DNA of 64,000 nucleotides from Chloroflexota bacterium. GTDB taxonomy: Bacteria; Chloroflexota; Anaerolineae; Aggregatilineales; Phototrophicaceae. Under the pieces are notes generated by a model. It made no database searches. It was not told the DNA's origin and worked only from the letters and a program-made list of their open reading frames with translations. The stretch is taken from the NCBI GenBank assembly GCA_011523545.1, contig WTGN01000045.1:1-64000 (forward strand). Reading direction: 5' to 3'. A program made the translations under genes and the position numbers. How positions within the stretch are numbered: the first letter of the stretch is position 1; each line of letters opens with the position of its first letter. Positions 35,832-44,311 of this stretch are shown piece after piece.

Positions 35832-36923
35832 GTGAATTCAACAGACATGATTACAATCTGCGTTTTGCAGGGCGATCAGACCGGGCAGGAGTTATTGGAT
35901 GAAGCCCTGCGCGTGATGGATCCTTCTGTTATAGGCATGAGCCAGTTGGCCTTTGAGACCTTCGACCTGTCGCTGGAAAACCGGCGGCGGACGAAGAATG
36001 AGGTCGTGCGCGAGGCGGCGGCGCGGATCCTGGAAACCGGCCTCGGGATCAAGGCAGCCACCATCACGCCGGGCGACCCCGATGATGTGGGCAGCCCGAA
36101 CGCGCTGCTGCGGGAACTGGTGGATGGCAGCGTCGTCTTGCGCACAGGACGGCGGATCCCCTCAGTGATGCCGCTGGCGGGTGTGCATGCGCCCATTGCG
36201 GTGGTGCGCATGGCGGTTGAGGGCGCCTACGCGGCGGAAGAATGGCGTGAAGGCGAAGGCCTTGACGAGGTGGCTTACAACAAGCGCTTCATCACGCGCC
36301 GGACCTGTCGCGCGGTGGCCGAGTTCACCTTCCGCTATGCGTCCGATCATCGCGCTACTGTTTTCGGCGGTCCCAAATATACGGTCAGCCCGATTTACGA
36401 AGGCATGTTCAAAGAAGAGCTGGACCGCGCGGCGAACAATCACAGGAACGTCCGTTATAATCCGCAATTGATCGACGCGACTTATGCGCTGCTTTTGGAG
36501 ACGCATGGCGAAGCGCTGGTGATTCCCGCCCTGAACCGCGATGGAGACAATTTGAGCGATTTGGTCATCAAGATGTTTGGCACGATCGCCGGCGCAGAAT
36601 CCATCGTCTTCGGATTCGACGACGATTTCAAGGTGAAGGTGGCCTTGACGGAAGCGCCACACGGCACCGCGCCCAGCCTGCAAGGCAAGAATATCGCCAA
36701 CCCAATTGCGATGATCCTGGCATGCGGCGCTTTGCTGCGCAACATCGAGGGCAAGGAAGCCGCGCTCGCCAGCCGCGCCATTTATGAGTCGGCCCTGGAG
36801 GCGGTTTACAACGGCGTCAAAACACCGGATTTGGGCGGGCAAGCCAGCACGTCAGAATTTGTGGATGAGGTGATTCGCGAGGCGCGTGGTAAACTGGACG
36901 TGTGGGATGCCCTAGGCGAATAG
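35832..36923 (+). CDS. Divergent isocitrate/isopropylmalate dehydrogenase family protein
   Basis: 363 residues of the beta-decarboxylating dehydrogenase family. Recognisable parts: the N-terminal GDQTGQELLDEAL in place of GDGIGPEV, NPQLIDATYALLLE for the active-site YxxVD helix, TEAPHGTAPSLQGKNIANP with the family's HGSAPDIAGK-like loop, and AMILACGALLRN. The substrate loop RxxxRxxDxxxNLRP is changed: the equivalent region reads DGSVVLRTGRRIPSVMPLAG. Substrate specificity is therefore unclear. The GTG at 35832 or the ATG at 35847 may start translation. The gene stands apart from any leucine or TCA genes. Confidence 0.82.
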   Translation: MNSTDMITICVLQGDQTGQELLDEALRVMDPSVIGMSQLAFETFDLSLENRRRTKNEVVREAAARILETGLGIKAATITPGDPDDVGSPNALLRELVDGSVVLRTGRRIPSVMPLAGVHAPIAVVRMAVEGAYAAEEWREGEGLDEVAYNKRFITRRTCRAVAEFTFRYASDHRATVFGGPKYTVSPIYEGMFKEELDRAANNHRNVRYNPQLIDATYALLLETHGEALVIPALNRDGDNLSDLVIKMFGTIAGAESIVFGFDDDFKVKVALTEAPHGTAPSLQGKNIANPIAMILACGALLRNIEGKEAALASRAIYESALEAVYNGVKTPDLGGQASTSEFVDEVIREARGKLDVWDALGE

Positions 36924-36946
36924 CGCGCTAGGGAAGGCGGCTGGCT

Positions 36947-37414
36947 GTGGACAAGAACCTGGACCGCGATGTGAGCGAACTTTGGTCGACGTTGTTCGAC
37001 ATCGTGTCCGACGGCGAAAAACGCCTGGCCAGCCACTTTGAAGCGCATCAGCTTACGCCGCCGCAGTTTTACGTATTGAAGACCCTGTCCGAGAATGCGG
37101 GTGAATGCCGCATTGGCGATATCGCGCGCGATCATCATTTGACCAGCGCCACAATGACGGGCCTAATCAAACGCTTGGAGGCGATGGACCCGCCCCTGGT
37201 TCGGCGCCGGCGCAATCAGAGTGATGGCCGCTCAGTCGATGTCATCCTCACGGCGGCCGGTCATGACCGCTTCGTTTCGGTGCAGCGCGGATTGATGGAT
37301 CAACTGCGAGCGGTATTTGGTCTTTTGCCCGATGCGGAGCGGCGCGATATCATCGCCAAAGTCCGCCAGTATTTCACCGTCTTTTCCCAGCAATTTCCCC
37401 TGGACCGCCTCTAG
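36947..37414 (+). CDS. MarR-family transcriptional regulator
   Basis: 155 residues with the winged helix-turn-helix of MarR proteins: QLTPPQFYVLKTLSENAGEC, GDIARDHHLTSATMTGLIKR for the recognition helix, and the wing VRRRRNQSDGRSVDVILTA. Long N- and C-terminal helices form the dimer interface. It lies 23 bases downstream of the dehydrogenase gene and is probably co-transcribed, so it may regulate that gene in response to a small ligand. Start is a GTG at 36947. It converges on the S9 peptidase gene with an 18-base gap. Confidence 0.93.
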   Translation: MDKNLDRDVSELWSTLFDIVSDGEKRLASHFEAHQLTPPQFYVLKTLSENAGECRIGDIARDHHLTSATMTGLIKRLEAMDPPLVRRRRNQSDGRSVDVILTAAGHDRFVSVQRGLMDQLRAVFGLLPDAERRDIIAKVRQYFTVFSQQFPLDRL

Positions 37415-37432
37415 CCCCGCTGCAAGCCCAGC

Positions 37433-39448
37433 TCAGCTGTTAACGTAGCGATCGAACCACTCGATCATTTCGGTCAGCCGGCTGATGCGGTGGCCGGGCT
37501 CGCCGCTGCGCGAGAGCTCATGCCCTTCGCGTGGATAACGGAGCATGTGATTTGGCGTGTCGGTGGCGCGGCGCACCCAGGCGAAAAGCTGCTCCGCCTG
37601 CTCAATCGGCACGCGGAAATCGTTCTCGGAGTGAATCAAGAGAAGCGGCGTCTTGATGTTCGCCGCATATTTCAAGGGCGAGTTATCCCAATAGACGTCG
37701 TGCCGCTCCCAGGGTTCGGCATCAAACTCGTTGGACATCAACAGCGGCACATCGGATGTGCCGTAAAAGCTGGCGATATTGTAGACGCCCCGCTGGGATA
37801 CAGCTGCTTTGAAGCGGTCAGTATGCGCAATGATCCAGGCGGTCATGTAACCGCCGTATGAGCCGCCGGTGATCGCCATGCGATTTCCATCGGCGATGCC
37901 CAGTTCGAGAAAGGCGTCGACCCCGGCCATGATGTCATCCATGGCCACCGGCCCCCAGGCGGCATGCAGCTTGCGCATGAATGCTTCACCGTATCCGCCG
38001 CTGCCATGCGGATTGCAGTAGAAGACGGCGTAACCGCGGGCGGCGTGGAATTGCCACTCATGCCACATGGTCTTGGTCGAGAAGCCCCAGGCGGCGTGCG
38101 GACCGCCGTGAATGTTCACGGCAAGCGGATAGCGCTTTCCCGCCTCGTAATCCAGCGGCAGCAGATACCAACCCTGAACCGGGCCCTGAGGCGACTCATA
38201 TCGCAGTTCATGTACATCTTGCACAAAGACTTCCGCAAGCCAATCATGATTGAATGTCGTCGCCTCGCGCAAGCCCCCATTGGAAAGCAGGTAGAGTTCC
38301 TGCGGATTGCGCGGCGTCGAAAGGGTCAGCGCCGCCAGCCCATTGGCCCCGGCAGCGATCTGCTCTATCTCAAAGATGCCGTCGTGCAACTGCGCCAGCT
38401 CGGCAGACTCGGGTTGATAAAGCCAGGGCAGGATGTTGCCTTCGCCCTCAATGCTGAGAAGGAGTTCGCTGTCCGGCGACCAGGCCAGGTCAATGACTTC
38501 GCGATCCAAATCCGCGTTGATGACGCGCGTTTCGGCGCCATCCGCCGACATCAGGACCAGCCGTTCCGGTAGATCAGTGACGCCGATATGGCCACGTCTA
38601 TAGGCGATCCACTTGCCATCGGGCGATGGCGTCGGCCCATAAGCGGTATAGCTGCCGGCGGTCAGCGCTTCTTCCGCGCCGGTCTCTGCCTGGATTCGGA
38701 AGATGTTCATGGCGCGCCAGGGCTCGTCGCCTTCGGGCGCGGTCGTCCGTGATGTATAGATGGCGCTGCCGTCGAGAGACCAGCGCGGCTGCGAATAACT
38801 GGCGTTCAGATCTGTCAGCCGCCGCGGTTTGGCTTCCGCGGATTCTGCCGTATCAAGGACGTAGATCTGGTCGTAACGCTCGTCGACATAGCTGACGCCT
38901 TGTCGATAGGGGATGCGCCACATCGGCCGCGGATCCCAGCTATTCAGCTCGTCTTCTGCTTTGCGCTCTTTGCGCTGTTTGCTCTCTAGCTTGTCCTTTG
39001 GTTCCGGCGGCTTCTTGACCCCGGCATCTTCAGCGGCGCGTTCGTCCTGGCGCAGCGGCGAAAGGAAGGCGATGCGCGCGCCATCAGGCGACCATTCGGG
39101 GCTGTGCGCGCCGTTTTCCATGCTGGTCAAGGGGCGCGCTTCTCCACCCGGCGCGGCGGTGGGCAGCAGGTAGATTTGCGGCTGGTCGACACGCGAGGAG
39201 ACGAAAGCCAACTGCCTTCCGTCAGGCGACCAGCGCGGACCGCTGTCTGTGCCGCCTCGGGTCAATTGAAATGCGTCGCCGTCGGGCAATGGCAGCAGCC
39301 AGATGTTGCGTTTGTAGGTCTTCTCCAGCTGATCCGGCCTGACTTTGACGAAGGCGACAAACCTGCCATCGGGGCTGATTTGCGGCTCTTGCACAGTGTG
39401 AATCTTGTTGAGGTCTTCGGCGCTGATTGGACGTTTGTCTGCGGTCAC
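37433..39448 (-). CDS. S9-family serine peptidase (acylaminoacyl-peptidase-like)
   Basis: About 672 residues. A beta-propeller (WD40/TolB-like repeats such as PQISPDGRFVAFV, PRWSPDGRQLAFVSSR, PEWSPDGARIAFLSP) gates a C-terminal alpha/beta hydrolase. The nucleophile is in TGGSYGGYMTAWI, the Asp in LLIHSENDFRVP and the His in YPREGHELSRSGEP. It would trim oligopeptides in the cytoplasm; there is no signal peptide. The start is a GTG at 39448, seven bases after AAGGAG; the longer open frame upstream encodes low-complexity residues. Confidence 0.93.
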   Translation of the reverse strand: MTADKRPISAEDLNKIHTVQEPQISPDGRFVAFVKVRPDQLEKTYKRNIWLLPLPDGDAFQLTRGGTDSGPRWSPDGRQLAFVSSRVDQPQIYLLPTAAPGGEARPLTSMENGAHSPEWSPDGARIAFLSPLRQDERAAEDAGVKKPPEPKDKLESKQRKERKAEDELNSWDPRPMWRIPYRQGVSYVDERYDQIYVLDTAESAEAKPRRLTDLNASYSQPRWSLDGSAIYTSRTTAPEGDEPWRAMNIFRIQAETGAEEALTAGSYTAYGPTPSPDGKWIAYRRGHIGVTDLPERLVLMSADGAETRVINADLDREVIDLAWSPDSELLLSIEGEGNILPWLYQPESAELAQLHDGIFEIEQIAAGANGLAALTLSTPRNPQELYLLSNGGLREATTFNHDWLAEVFVQDVHELRYESPQGPVQGWYLLPLDYEAGKRYPLAVNIHGGPHAAWGFSTKTMWHEWQFHAARGYAVFYCNPHGSGGYGEAFMRKLHAAWGPVAMDDIMAGVDAFLELGIADGNRMAITGGSYGGYMTAWIIAHTDRFKAAVSQRGVYNIASFYGTSDVPLLMSNEFDAEPWERHDVYWDNSPLKYAANIKTPLLLIHSENDFRVPIEQAEQLFAWVRRATDTPNHMLRYPREGHELSRSGEPGHRISRLTEMIEWFDRYVNS

Positions 39449-39465
39449 TGGCGGTCTCCTTGAGT

Positions 39466-40062
39466 TCAGTGTTTGAGGCACGTTATTCCGGTTTGAAGCA
39501 GGGCGGCTAGATGGCCGGCCTGCCGCAGGGAAGAAAGCGGGCGGGGCGGCCTCGGGTCCGCTGGCGGCGGACGCAGTTCTAGCTGCCACCAGCCGGTATC
39601 GCGCCAGGCGCCCGCCTTGTAGCCGGCGCTTTTGAAGACGCCGATCCTGCTAAAGCCGAGCGCTTCGTGCGCGCGTATACTGGCGTCATTCGGCAGCGCA
39701 ATGACGCCGACTGCCTGGCAATATCCCTGTTCACGCAGGAGCGCGAGAAGGGAGGTGTACAGGGCTCGTGATACGCCGCGCCGCTGGAAACCGGCATGGA
39801 TATAAACGGTGGTTTCAGCAGTCCACTGATAGGCGGCGCGGCTGCGAAATGCGCTGGCGTAGGCGTAACCGGCCAACTGCCCGCCGATCTCGCAGACGAG
39901 CCAGGGGTACTGGGTCAAGGTCTTCTCAATGCGCGCGGCAATTTCGCTTGCGCCAGGCGCGGTCTGCTCAAATGAGATGTGCGTATCGCGGACGATCGGT
40001 CGGTAGATTTGGCAGATGGCCGCCGCGTCTGAGGCGGACGCCAGGCGGATGACGGCGTTCAT
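39466..40062 (-). CDS. GNAT acetyltransferase (phosphinothricin-acetyltransferase-like)
   Basis: About 198 residues. The layout matches the Pat/Bar group: IRLASASDAAAICQIYRPIV, SFEQTAPGASEIAARI, YAYASAFRSRAAYQWTAETT, the acetyl-CoA loop HAGFQRRGVSRALYTSLLAL and ALGFSRIGVFKSAGYK with GAWRDTGWWQL. It would N-acetylate a small amine. The ATG at 40062 overlaps the stop of the deformylase gene as ATGA, showing translational coupling. The last ~30 residues are Pro/Arg-rich and not part of the domain. Confidence 0.9.
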   Translation of the reverse strand: MNAVIRLASASDAAAICQIYRPIVRDTHISFEQTAPGASEIAARIEKTLTQYPWLVCEIGGQLAGYAYASAFRSRAAYQWTAETTVYIHAGFQRRGVSRALYTSLLALLREQGYCQAVGVIALPNDASIRAHEALGFSRIGVFKSAGYKAGAWRDTGWWQLELRPPPADPRPPRPLSSLRQAGHLAALLQTGITCLKH

Positions 40063-40598
40063 CGCAGCTCGGAAAACATGGGGCTGGCGGCTTCGTCTTC
40101 CTCGCGCTGGCGCCAAACATTGCTGGCGATGTCGATATACAAGATGCCATCCAGATGGTCAATCTCATGTTGAAGCAGGCGCGCCAGCCAACCCGCCGCC
40201 GACAATCTAATCGGCATGCCGTCGCGATCCTGACCAGCGACTTCAATGCTTTCATGACGCTCGACATCACCCAGCAAACCGGGCAGAGACGGGCAGGCTT
40301 CGACGCCGGTGACCTTCTCTCGGCTGCGCCTGATGATCTTGGGGTTGGCCAATATGTAAAGCCGGCCCGCGTCATCAGCGTATTTCGCCCGGCAATCCTC
40401 GTCGTCCGGCAAGCGCGCTAAAATCAGGCGCCAGCTGCGCGCGACCTGCGGCCCGGCCAGTCCAACGCCATCGACATCAGTCATGGTATCGAGCATGTCA
40501 TCAATCAACTGCTGCAGCGCGGGCCCAAAATCGTGAATCCGCGCGGCCGGGCGTCGCAAAAGCGGGTTGTCCGGTTGGATGATTGGCAGCACCGTCAT
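40059..40598 (-). CDS. def: Peptide deformylase
   Basis: 179 residues. It removes the N-formyl group from nascent proteins using a metal held by Cys and two His. Motif 1 is GVGLAGPQV, motif 2 is EACPSLPG (usual EGCLS-PG), and motif 3 is LLQHEIDHLDGILY. The metal-binding Cys and both His are present; the Ala and Pro in motif 2 are deviations from the common form. The fmt gene is not adjacent; instead a GNAT gene is translationally coupled downstream. Confidence 0.92.
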   Translation of the reverse strand: MTVLPIIQPDNPLLRRPAARIHDFGPALQQLIDDMLDTMTDVDGVGLAGPQVARSWRLILARLPDDEDCRAKYADDAGRLYILANPKIIRRSREKVTGVEACPSLPGLLGDVERHESIEVAGQDRDGMPIRLSAAGWLARLLQHEIDHLDGILYIDIASNVWRQREEDEAASPMFSELR

Positions 40599-40741
40599 TG
40601 CTTATCCAGCGTATATGACTGCAAGTTGAGCCGGTATTCTATCGCAGAATAGCCAGGCAATGTATGGATGAATTGCCCAGGCTTCAGAATTCGCCACAGG
40701 CATACATTCTCAGGTTGAGAAAAAAGACTCGAGACTAGGAT

Positions 40742-40770
40742 TTTACACGGAGTTTACACCCCGTTTACAC
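40742..40770 (+). promoter_or_regulatory. Three TTTACAC direct repeats (PhoB/PhoP-like box)
   Basis: TTTACAC occurs at 40742-40748, 40753-40759 and 40764-40770, spaced exactly 11 bases start to start. This is the layout of binding sites for OmpR/PhoB-type dimers. It lies about 80 bases upstream of the two-component operon, whose regulator is of that family, so autoregulation is likely. CATACT at 40790-40795 is a possible -10. Confidence 0.7.
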
Positions 40771-40849
40771 AGCTGTGGCCAAACTGAGACATACTTAAAG
40801 AACAGGGACGGCGTCGCAATGGCCTGTCGAATGAAAGGGTACGTAGGTA

Positions 40850-41047
40850 ATGATGGAACGGGATGCATTTGAGCAGTACATCGAAAGCGAGTTGAACATG
40901 GATGCGTTGGATGAGTTGGCGGCTGACTACGTGAGAAGGCGGAACGAAGCGATCACGGAGATATTGTATTGCCTGGAGCAGCTGAAGGCCCTGCTGGACG
41001 AAAACTCGGCCTATGGTCGGATCCCGCCCAAGGACAGGCGGGATTAA
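40850..41047 (+). CDS. Small helical protein at the head of the two-component operon
   Basis: 65 residues, charged and probably alpha-helical throughout (FEQYIESELNMDALDELAAD then RRRNEAITEILYCLEQLKAL). No known domain was recognised. It starts ATGATG at 40850 after the TTTACAC boxes, and the response regulator begins two bases after its stop, so all three genes form one operon. It may modulate the regulator, but that is only inferred from position. Confidence 0.65.
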   Translation: MMERDAFEQYIESELNMDALDELAADYVRRRNEAITEILYCLEQLKALLDENSAYGRIPPKDRRD

Positions 41048-41049
41048 CG

Positions 41050-41754
41050 ATGGCCGCGGCTGACAGCAGCATGAAGGACAGCATTTTGGTAGTCGATGAC
41101 GAAAAACGCATCATCGATCTGGCCAGGATGTATCTTGAGCAGGACGGTTTCCAGGTCACCAGCGCTACTGACGGAAACGTGGCCAAGCACATGATCTTGA
41201 ATGAAAAACCGAATCTTGTCGTGCTGGATTTGATGCTGCCCGGCATGGACGGCCTGGAAGTCTGCCGCCGCGTGCGGGAAGTGTCAGATGTGCCCATCAT
41301 CATGCTGACGGCGCGGGACGACGATATCGACAAGATCGTCGGGCTGGAATTGGGCGCCGATGATTATTTGACCAAGCCCTTCAATCCGCGTGAATTGGTG
41401 GCGCGCATCCGAGCGATCCTCCGCCGCGCCGACCGCGGCGAAATGCGCGACGAAGCGCCGCCGCCGATTAACATCGGCAACCTGCATATTGACGCGCAGC
41501 GCCGCCGCGTGGAAGTTGCCGGTCGCGCCGTTGACCTGCGCATGAAAGAATTCGACCTGCTGAAGACACTGGCGAACAACAAAGGCGTCGTCTACAGTCG
41601 GGACCGGCTGCTCGAAGTCGTCTGGGGTTATGATTTCGCTGGCGAGACGCGCACGGTTGATGTTCATATCGCCCATTTGCGCCACAAGCTGCGCGGCATG
41701 GACCCGACAATCGATACCATTTGGGGGGTAGGTTACAAACTTGACGACCGCTAG
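41050..41754 (+). CDS. OmpR/PhoB-family response regulator
   Basis: 234 residues. The receiver domain has ILVVDDEKRI with the acidic pocket, phospho-acceptor Asp in LVVLDLMLPGMDGLEV, Thr in IIMLTARDD and Lys in GADDYLTKPFNPREL. The C-terminal winged helix has LRMKEFDLLKTLANNKGVVY and VDVHIAHLRHKLRG with GVGYKL. It is phosphorylated by the kinase encoded next, whose start overlaps its stop by 14 bases. The three TTTACAC boxes upstream are likely its own binding site. The ATG at 41050 is chosen over a longer frame lying inside the preceding gene. Confidence 0.95.
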   Translation: MAAADSSMKDSILVVDDEKRIIDLARMYLEQDGFQVTSATDGNVAKHMILNEKPNLVVLDLMLPGMDGLEVCRRVREVSDVPIIMLTARDDDIDKIVGLELGADDYLTKPFNPRELVARIRAILRRADRGEMRDEAPPPINIGNLHIDAQRRRVEVAGRAVDLRMKEFDLLKTLANNKGVVYSRDRLLEVVWGYDFAGETRTVDVHIAHLRHKLRGMDPTIDTIWGVGYKLDDR

Positions 41755-43267
41755 AAGGCCCCGTTTCAGCTTCAACTTGCGCTTGCGGCTGCTGACGTCT
41801 TATCTTGTGCTGATGCTCGTGACGCTGGGCGTGATTGCGCTGGCCCTGTTCTTCTTGATCGGCAACCGCGCCGCGCCACCGCAGCCCACCTTCGAGCGCC
41901 TGGCCGCGCTGACGCAAGGCTTGAACTACATTGACGCCATCGACGATCTCGCCAGCGGCGCCAATCAACGCTTTTTGCAGGATCAGGTGCACGAGCTGCT
42001 GGCCGTCTTCGCCCGAACGCGGAATGTGCGGACGCTTCATATTCTGCTCACTCAAGACCACGCGGCGGTCATGTACGACAGCGCGCGGCAATATGGTCGC
42101 GGCGATCAAATCCGCTTGCAGGGAGACAGTTACCGCAGCAAACAACTGGCGAACGTCCTGTCCCTCGGCAGCCGACAGTTCTTCGGCGGCTTCAATGACC
42201 CCGACGGGCGCCAGTGGCTTTATGGCGGCGTCGTCTTTGGCCAGCAGCGCTTCTTTGCCGAGCGCGTGGATCATAATGACCTGTGGCTGTTGGCGGAGCC
42301 CCAACCCACTGTGAGCCTGCATGACACGCTGGCGGTATTCAGCAGCGCCCTGGCGCCGCCCTTGATTCAAGCCGGAATTGCCGGCTTTGCCTTTGCGATA
42401 CTCTTGGCGGCGTTGATCAGCCGTCACATCGCTGGGCCGCTGCAAACCGTCGCCGAAGCGGCCACAGCGGTTGCGCGCGGCGATTATTCGGCACAAGCGC
42501 CTGTAAGCGGGCCGCCGGAAGCGCGCGCGCTCGCCACCTCTTTCAATCGGATGACGGCCGAGGTGCTGGCGGCCAATACCGCTCAACGCGATTTTTTGAG
42601 CAATGTCTCGCACGACCTCAAGACGCCGCTCACATCAATTCAAGGCTATGCCCAGGCTATCATAGACGGCGCGGCCGAAGACACCGGTCAGGCGGCGCAG
42701 ATAATCTACGAAGAAGCGGGTTTGCTGAACCGGATGGTGCTCGAGTTGGCGGACCTGGAACGCCTGCAAGCGGGCAAGCTTTCGATGGCCAGCGACCCCA
42801 TTGATATGGCGCAGCTCGGTGAGGCGGTGGTGCAGAGCCTGCTGGTTGTGGCGGAGCAGCGGCAAATCAAGCTGGAATCGTCGATTGAGCCGGCGCCCGT
42901 GGTCACCGGCGATGGCGACCGGCTGGCCCAGGTGCTGATGAATTTGATCAGCAATTCGCTGAAGTACACGCCGGCTGGCGGCGAGGTGCGGGTCGCTGTG
43001 GAGCGGGCCGGGGCGGGCGTGGCGGTCTCGATAAATGACAGCGGCATCGGCATACCGCGGGAAGAATTGTCGCGCGTCTTTGAACGCTTCTACCAGGTAG
43101 ACAAAGCGCGCGGGCCAGAGCGCGGGACCGGCCTCGGCCTGGCGATCGCGCGGGAGATTGTCGAGGCGCATGGCGGGCGCATCACGGTGACGAGCCGCGG
43201 GCGCGATCGAGGCGCGGAGTTTCGAGTTTGGCTGCCGGCGGATAATACTTTGAACGTAGCAAACTAA
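41741..43267 (+). CDS. Sensor histidine kinase (HAMP, HisKA, HATPase)
   Basis: 508 residues. TM1 lies at about 15-40 (LTSYLVLMLVTLGVIALALF), followed by an extracytoplasmic sensor domain of about 160 residues and TM2 near 206-226 (AGIAGFAFAILLAALIS). The HAMP domain follows, then HisKA with the phospho-His in NVSHDLKTPLTSIQGYAQ, and HATPase with NLISNSLKYTPAGGEV, NDSGIGIP, VFERFYQVDKARGPERGTGL. It is the cognate kinase of the preceding regulator, PhoR-like in layout. Start is a TTG at 41741 inside the regulator gene. The sensed signal is unknown. Confidence 0.94.
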   Translation: MTTARRPRFSFNLRLRLLTSYLVLMLVTLGVIALALFFLIGNRAAPPQPTFERLAALTQGLNYIDAIDDLASGANQRFLQDQVHELLAVFARTRNVRTLHILLTQDHAAVMYDSARQYGRGDQIRLQGDSYRSKQLANVLSLGSRQFFGGFNDPDGRQWLYGGVVFGQQRFFAERVDHNDLWLLAEPQPTVSLHDTLAVFSSALAPPLIQAGIAGFAFAILLAALISRHIAGPLQTVAEAATAVARGDYSAQAPVSGPPEARALATSFNRMTAEVLAANTAQRDFLSNVSHDLKTPLTSIQGYAQAIIDGAAEDTGQAAQIIYEEAGLLNRMVLELADLERLQAGKLSMASDPIDMAQLGEAVVQSLLVVAEQRQIKLESSIEPAPVVTGDGDRLAQVLMNLISNSLKYTPAGGEVRVAVERAGAGVAVSINDSGIGIPREELSRVFERFYQVDKARGPERGTGLGLAIAREIVEAHGGRITVTSRGRDRGAEFRVWLPADNTLNVAN

Positions 43268-43288
43268 GCGTTGAAGGATTTGCGCCTC

Positions 43289-44311
43289 TTAGAATGGGAT
43301 CTCGTCTCCAGTGTACTTCCCGAGATAGGCTAGGATTCCGTTGATCGTAATTCTCACGGAATAGTTACTTGAATTGAGTTTGGACACATTGAGTTCTAGA
43401 TGTGGTTTGACCAACTCAGAAACTATGTCTTCGTAGTACTTCTCATAAAACGCAGTGAGCCCTGTTATGTTATCACTTATATCGACTCTGAGGGAAAACG
43501 GACCGTAGGAACGCGACCGAGCTGGAAAATTGAATCCCACGTCGATGTGGTGTAGAGCTAAGTTGACTTCCTTTATAAATAGCCATTCGTTGTGAAACAA
43601 TTTGCGATATTTGCTTACTGCAACCTTGTTCTTCCAACGATTCCAAACCGACGGCGACAGCAGGTTGTAGAGCGTTTCATATTCGGCCTGTGAACGACAA
43701 ACAATGTACTCCAAATTGTTGAGTGATACTCTGGTTGGATAAATGGCTTCCGCATGTCTCCGATTCTTAATCTCATCTTGTCTCTCAAGATTCTCGTGTC
43801 CCCAACCACTGTTGTGATAGATGTCGCGAAATGGTAGGTTCGCAAATTCATCGGCTGAATCCAAGATTCGGTGATCATACCGCGCCAGACTACCGTCACT
43901 GAACCTTGTATCTCTGTGAGTTATGACCTTGATTAGATCGAACAAGAAGTATATTGGCACCGGGCAATGCGCGCCTTGATATAGTTCATGCGCTGGCCTG
44001 AATCCTTCATTCATATATGAAGTTGGTGTAAGTGGCCTGAAGTAAAACCTAACGAAGTCTGTAAGTGCGCTTTCAGTGTTGCCGATAATGTGGGAGCTTG
44101 CGCTATCTTCTACAATGATGTTCTTTTTCAAGGCTTCGTGTCTCGAATACAGAAAACCCAAATTCAACACGTTGACTGCATTCTTGATGTCAGAGAAATG
44201 AAAAAGATATTTGGACCACCAGGCTCTCGTTCCGAGCCACGGTTCACGTCTCAATTTGTTGAGGAATACATCAAATCTGGCGGAATCGACTTTGAGGGCA
44301 TCGTTGCTCAT
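43289..44311 (-). CDS. darT: DarT-like DNA ADP-ribosyltransferase toxin
   Basis: 340 residues of the DarT (DUF4433) family, which ADP-ribosylates bases in single-stranded DNA using NAD. The NAD-pocket His is His39 in YLFHFSDIKNAVNVL; an Arg-bearing loop is VRFYFRPLTPTSYMNEG; FFLFD-like YFLFDLIKV and FSDGSLA are also typical. Glu201 in NNLEYIVCRS is the likely catalytic Glu. The protein is about 100 residues longer than minimal DarT proteins, with a C-terminal extension of unknown role. It follows the macrodomain gene with a 4-base ATGA overlap. Its DNA is visibly AT-richer than its surroundings. Which base it modifies cannot be told. Confidence 0.82.
   Translation of the reverse strand: MSNDALKVDSARFDVFLNKLRREPWLGTRAWWSKYLFHFSDIKNAVNVLNLGFLYSRHEALKKNIIVEDSASSHIIGNTESALTDFVRFYFRPLTPTSYMNEGFRPAHELYQGAHCPVPIYFLFDLIKVITHRDTRFSDGSLARYDHRILDSADEFANLPFRDIYHNSGWGHENLERQDEIKNRRHAEAIYPTRVSLNNLEYIVCRSQAEYETLYNLLSPSVWNRWKNKVAVSKYRKLFHNEWLFIKEVNLALHHIDVGFNFPARSRSYGPFSLRVDISDNITGLTAFYEKYYEDIVSELVKPHLELNVSKLNSSNYSVRITINGILAYLGKYTGDEIPF

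Noticed and set aside
40742..40770. Considered as a very short CRISPR array or tandem repeat
   Set aside because: Seven-base units with four-base spacers are far too short; the pattern fits a direct-repeat operator.
41468..42613. A 381-codon minus-strand open frame opposite the two-component genes
   Set aside because: The response regulator and kinase motifs are on the plus strand; the antisense frame is a composition effect.
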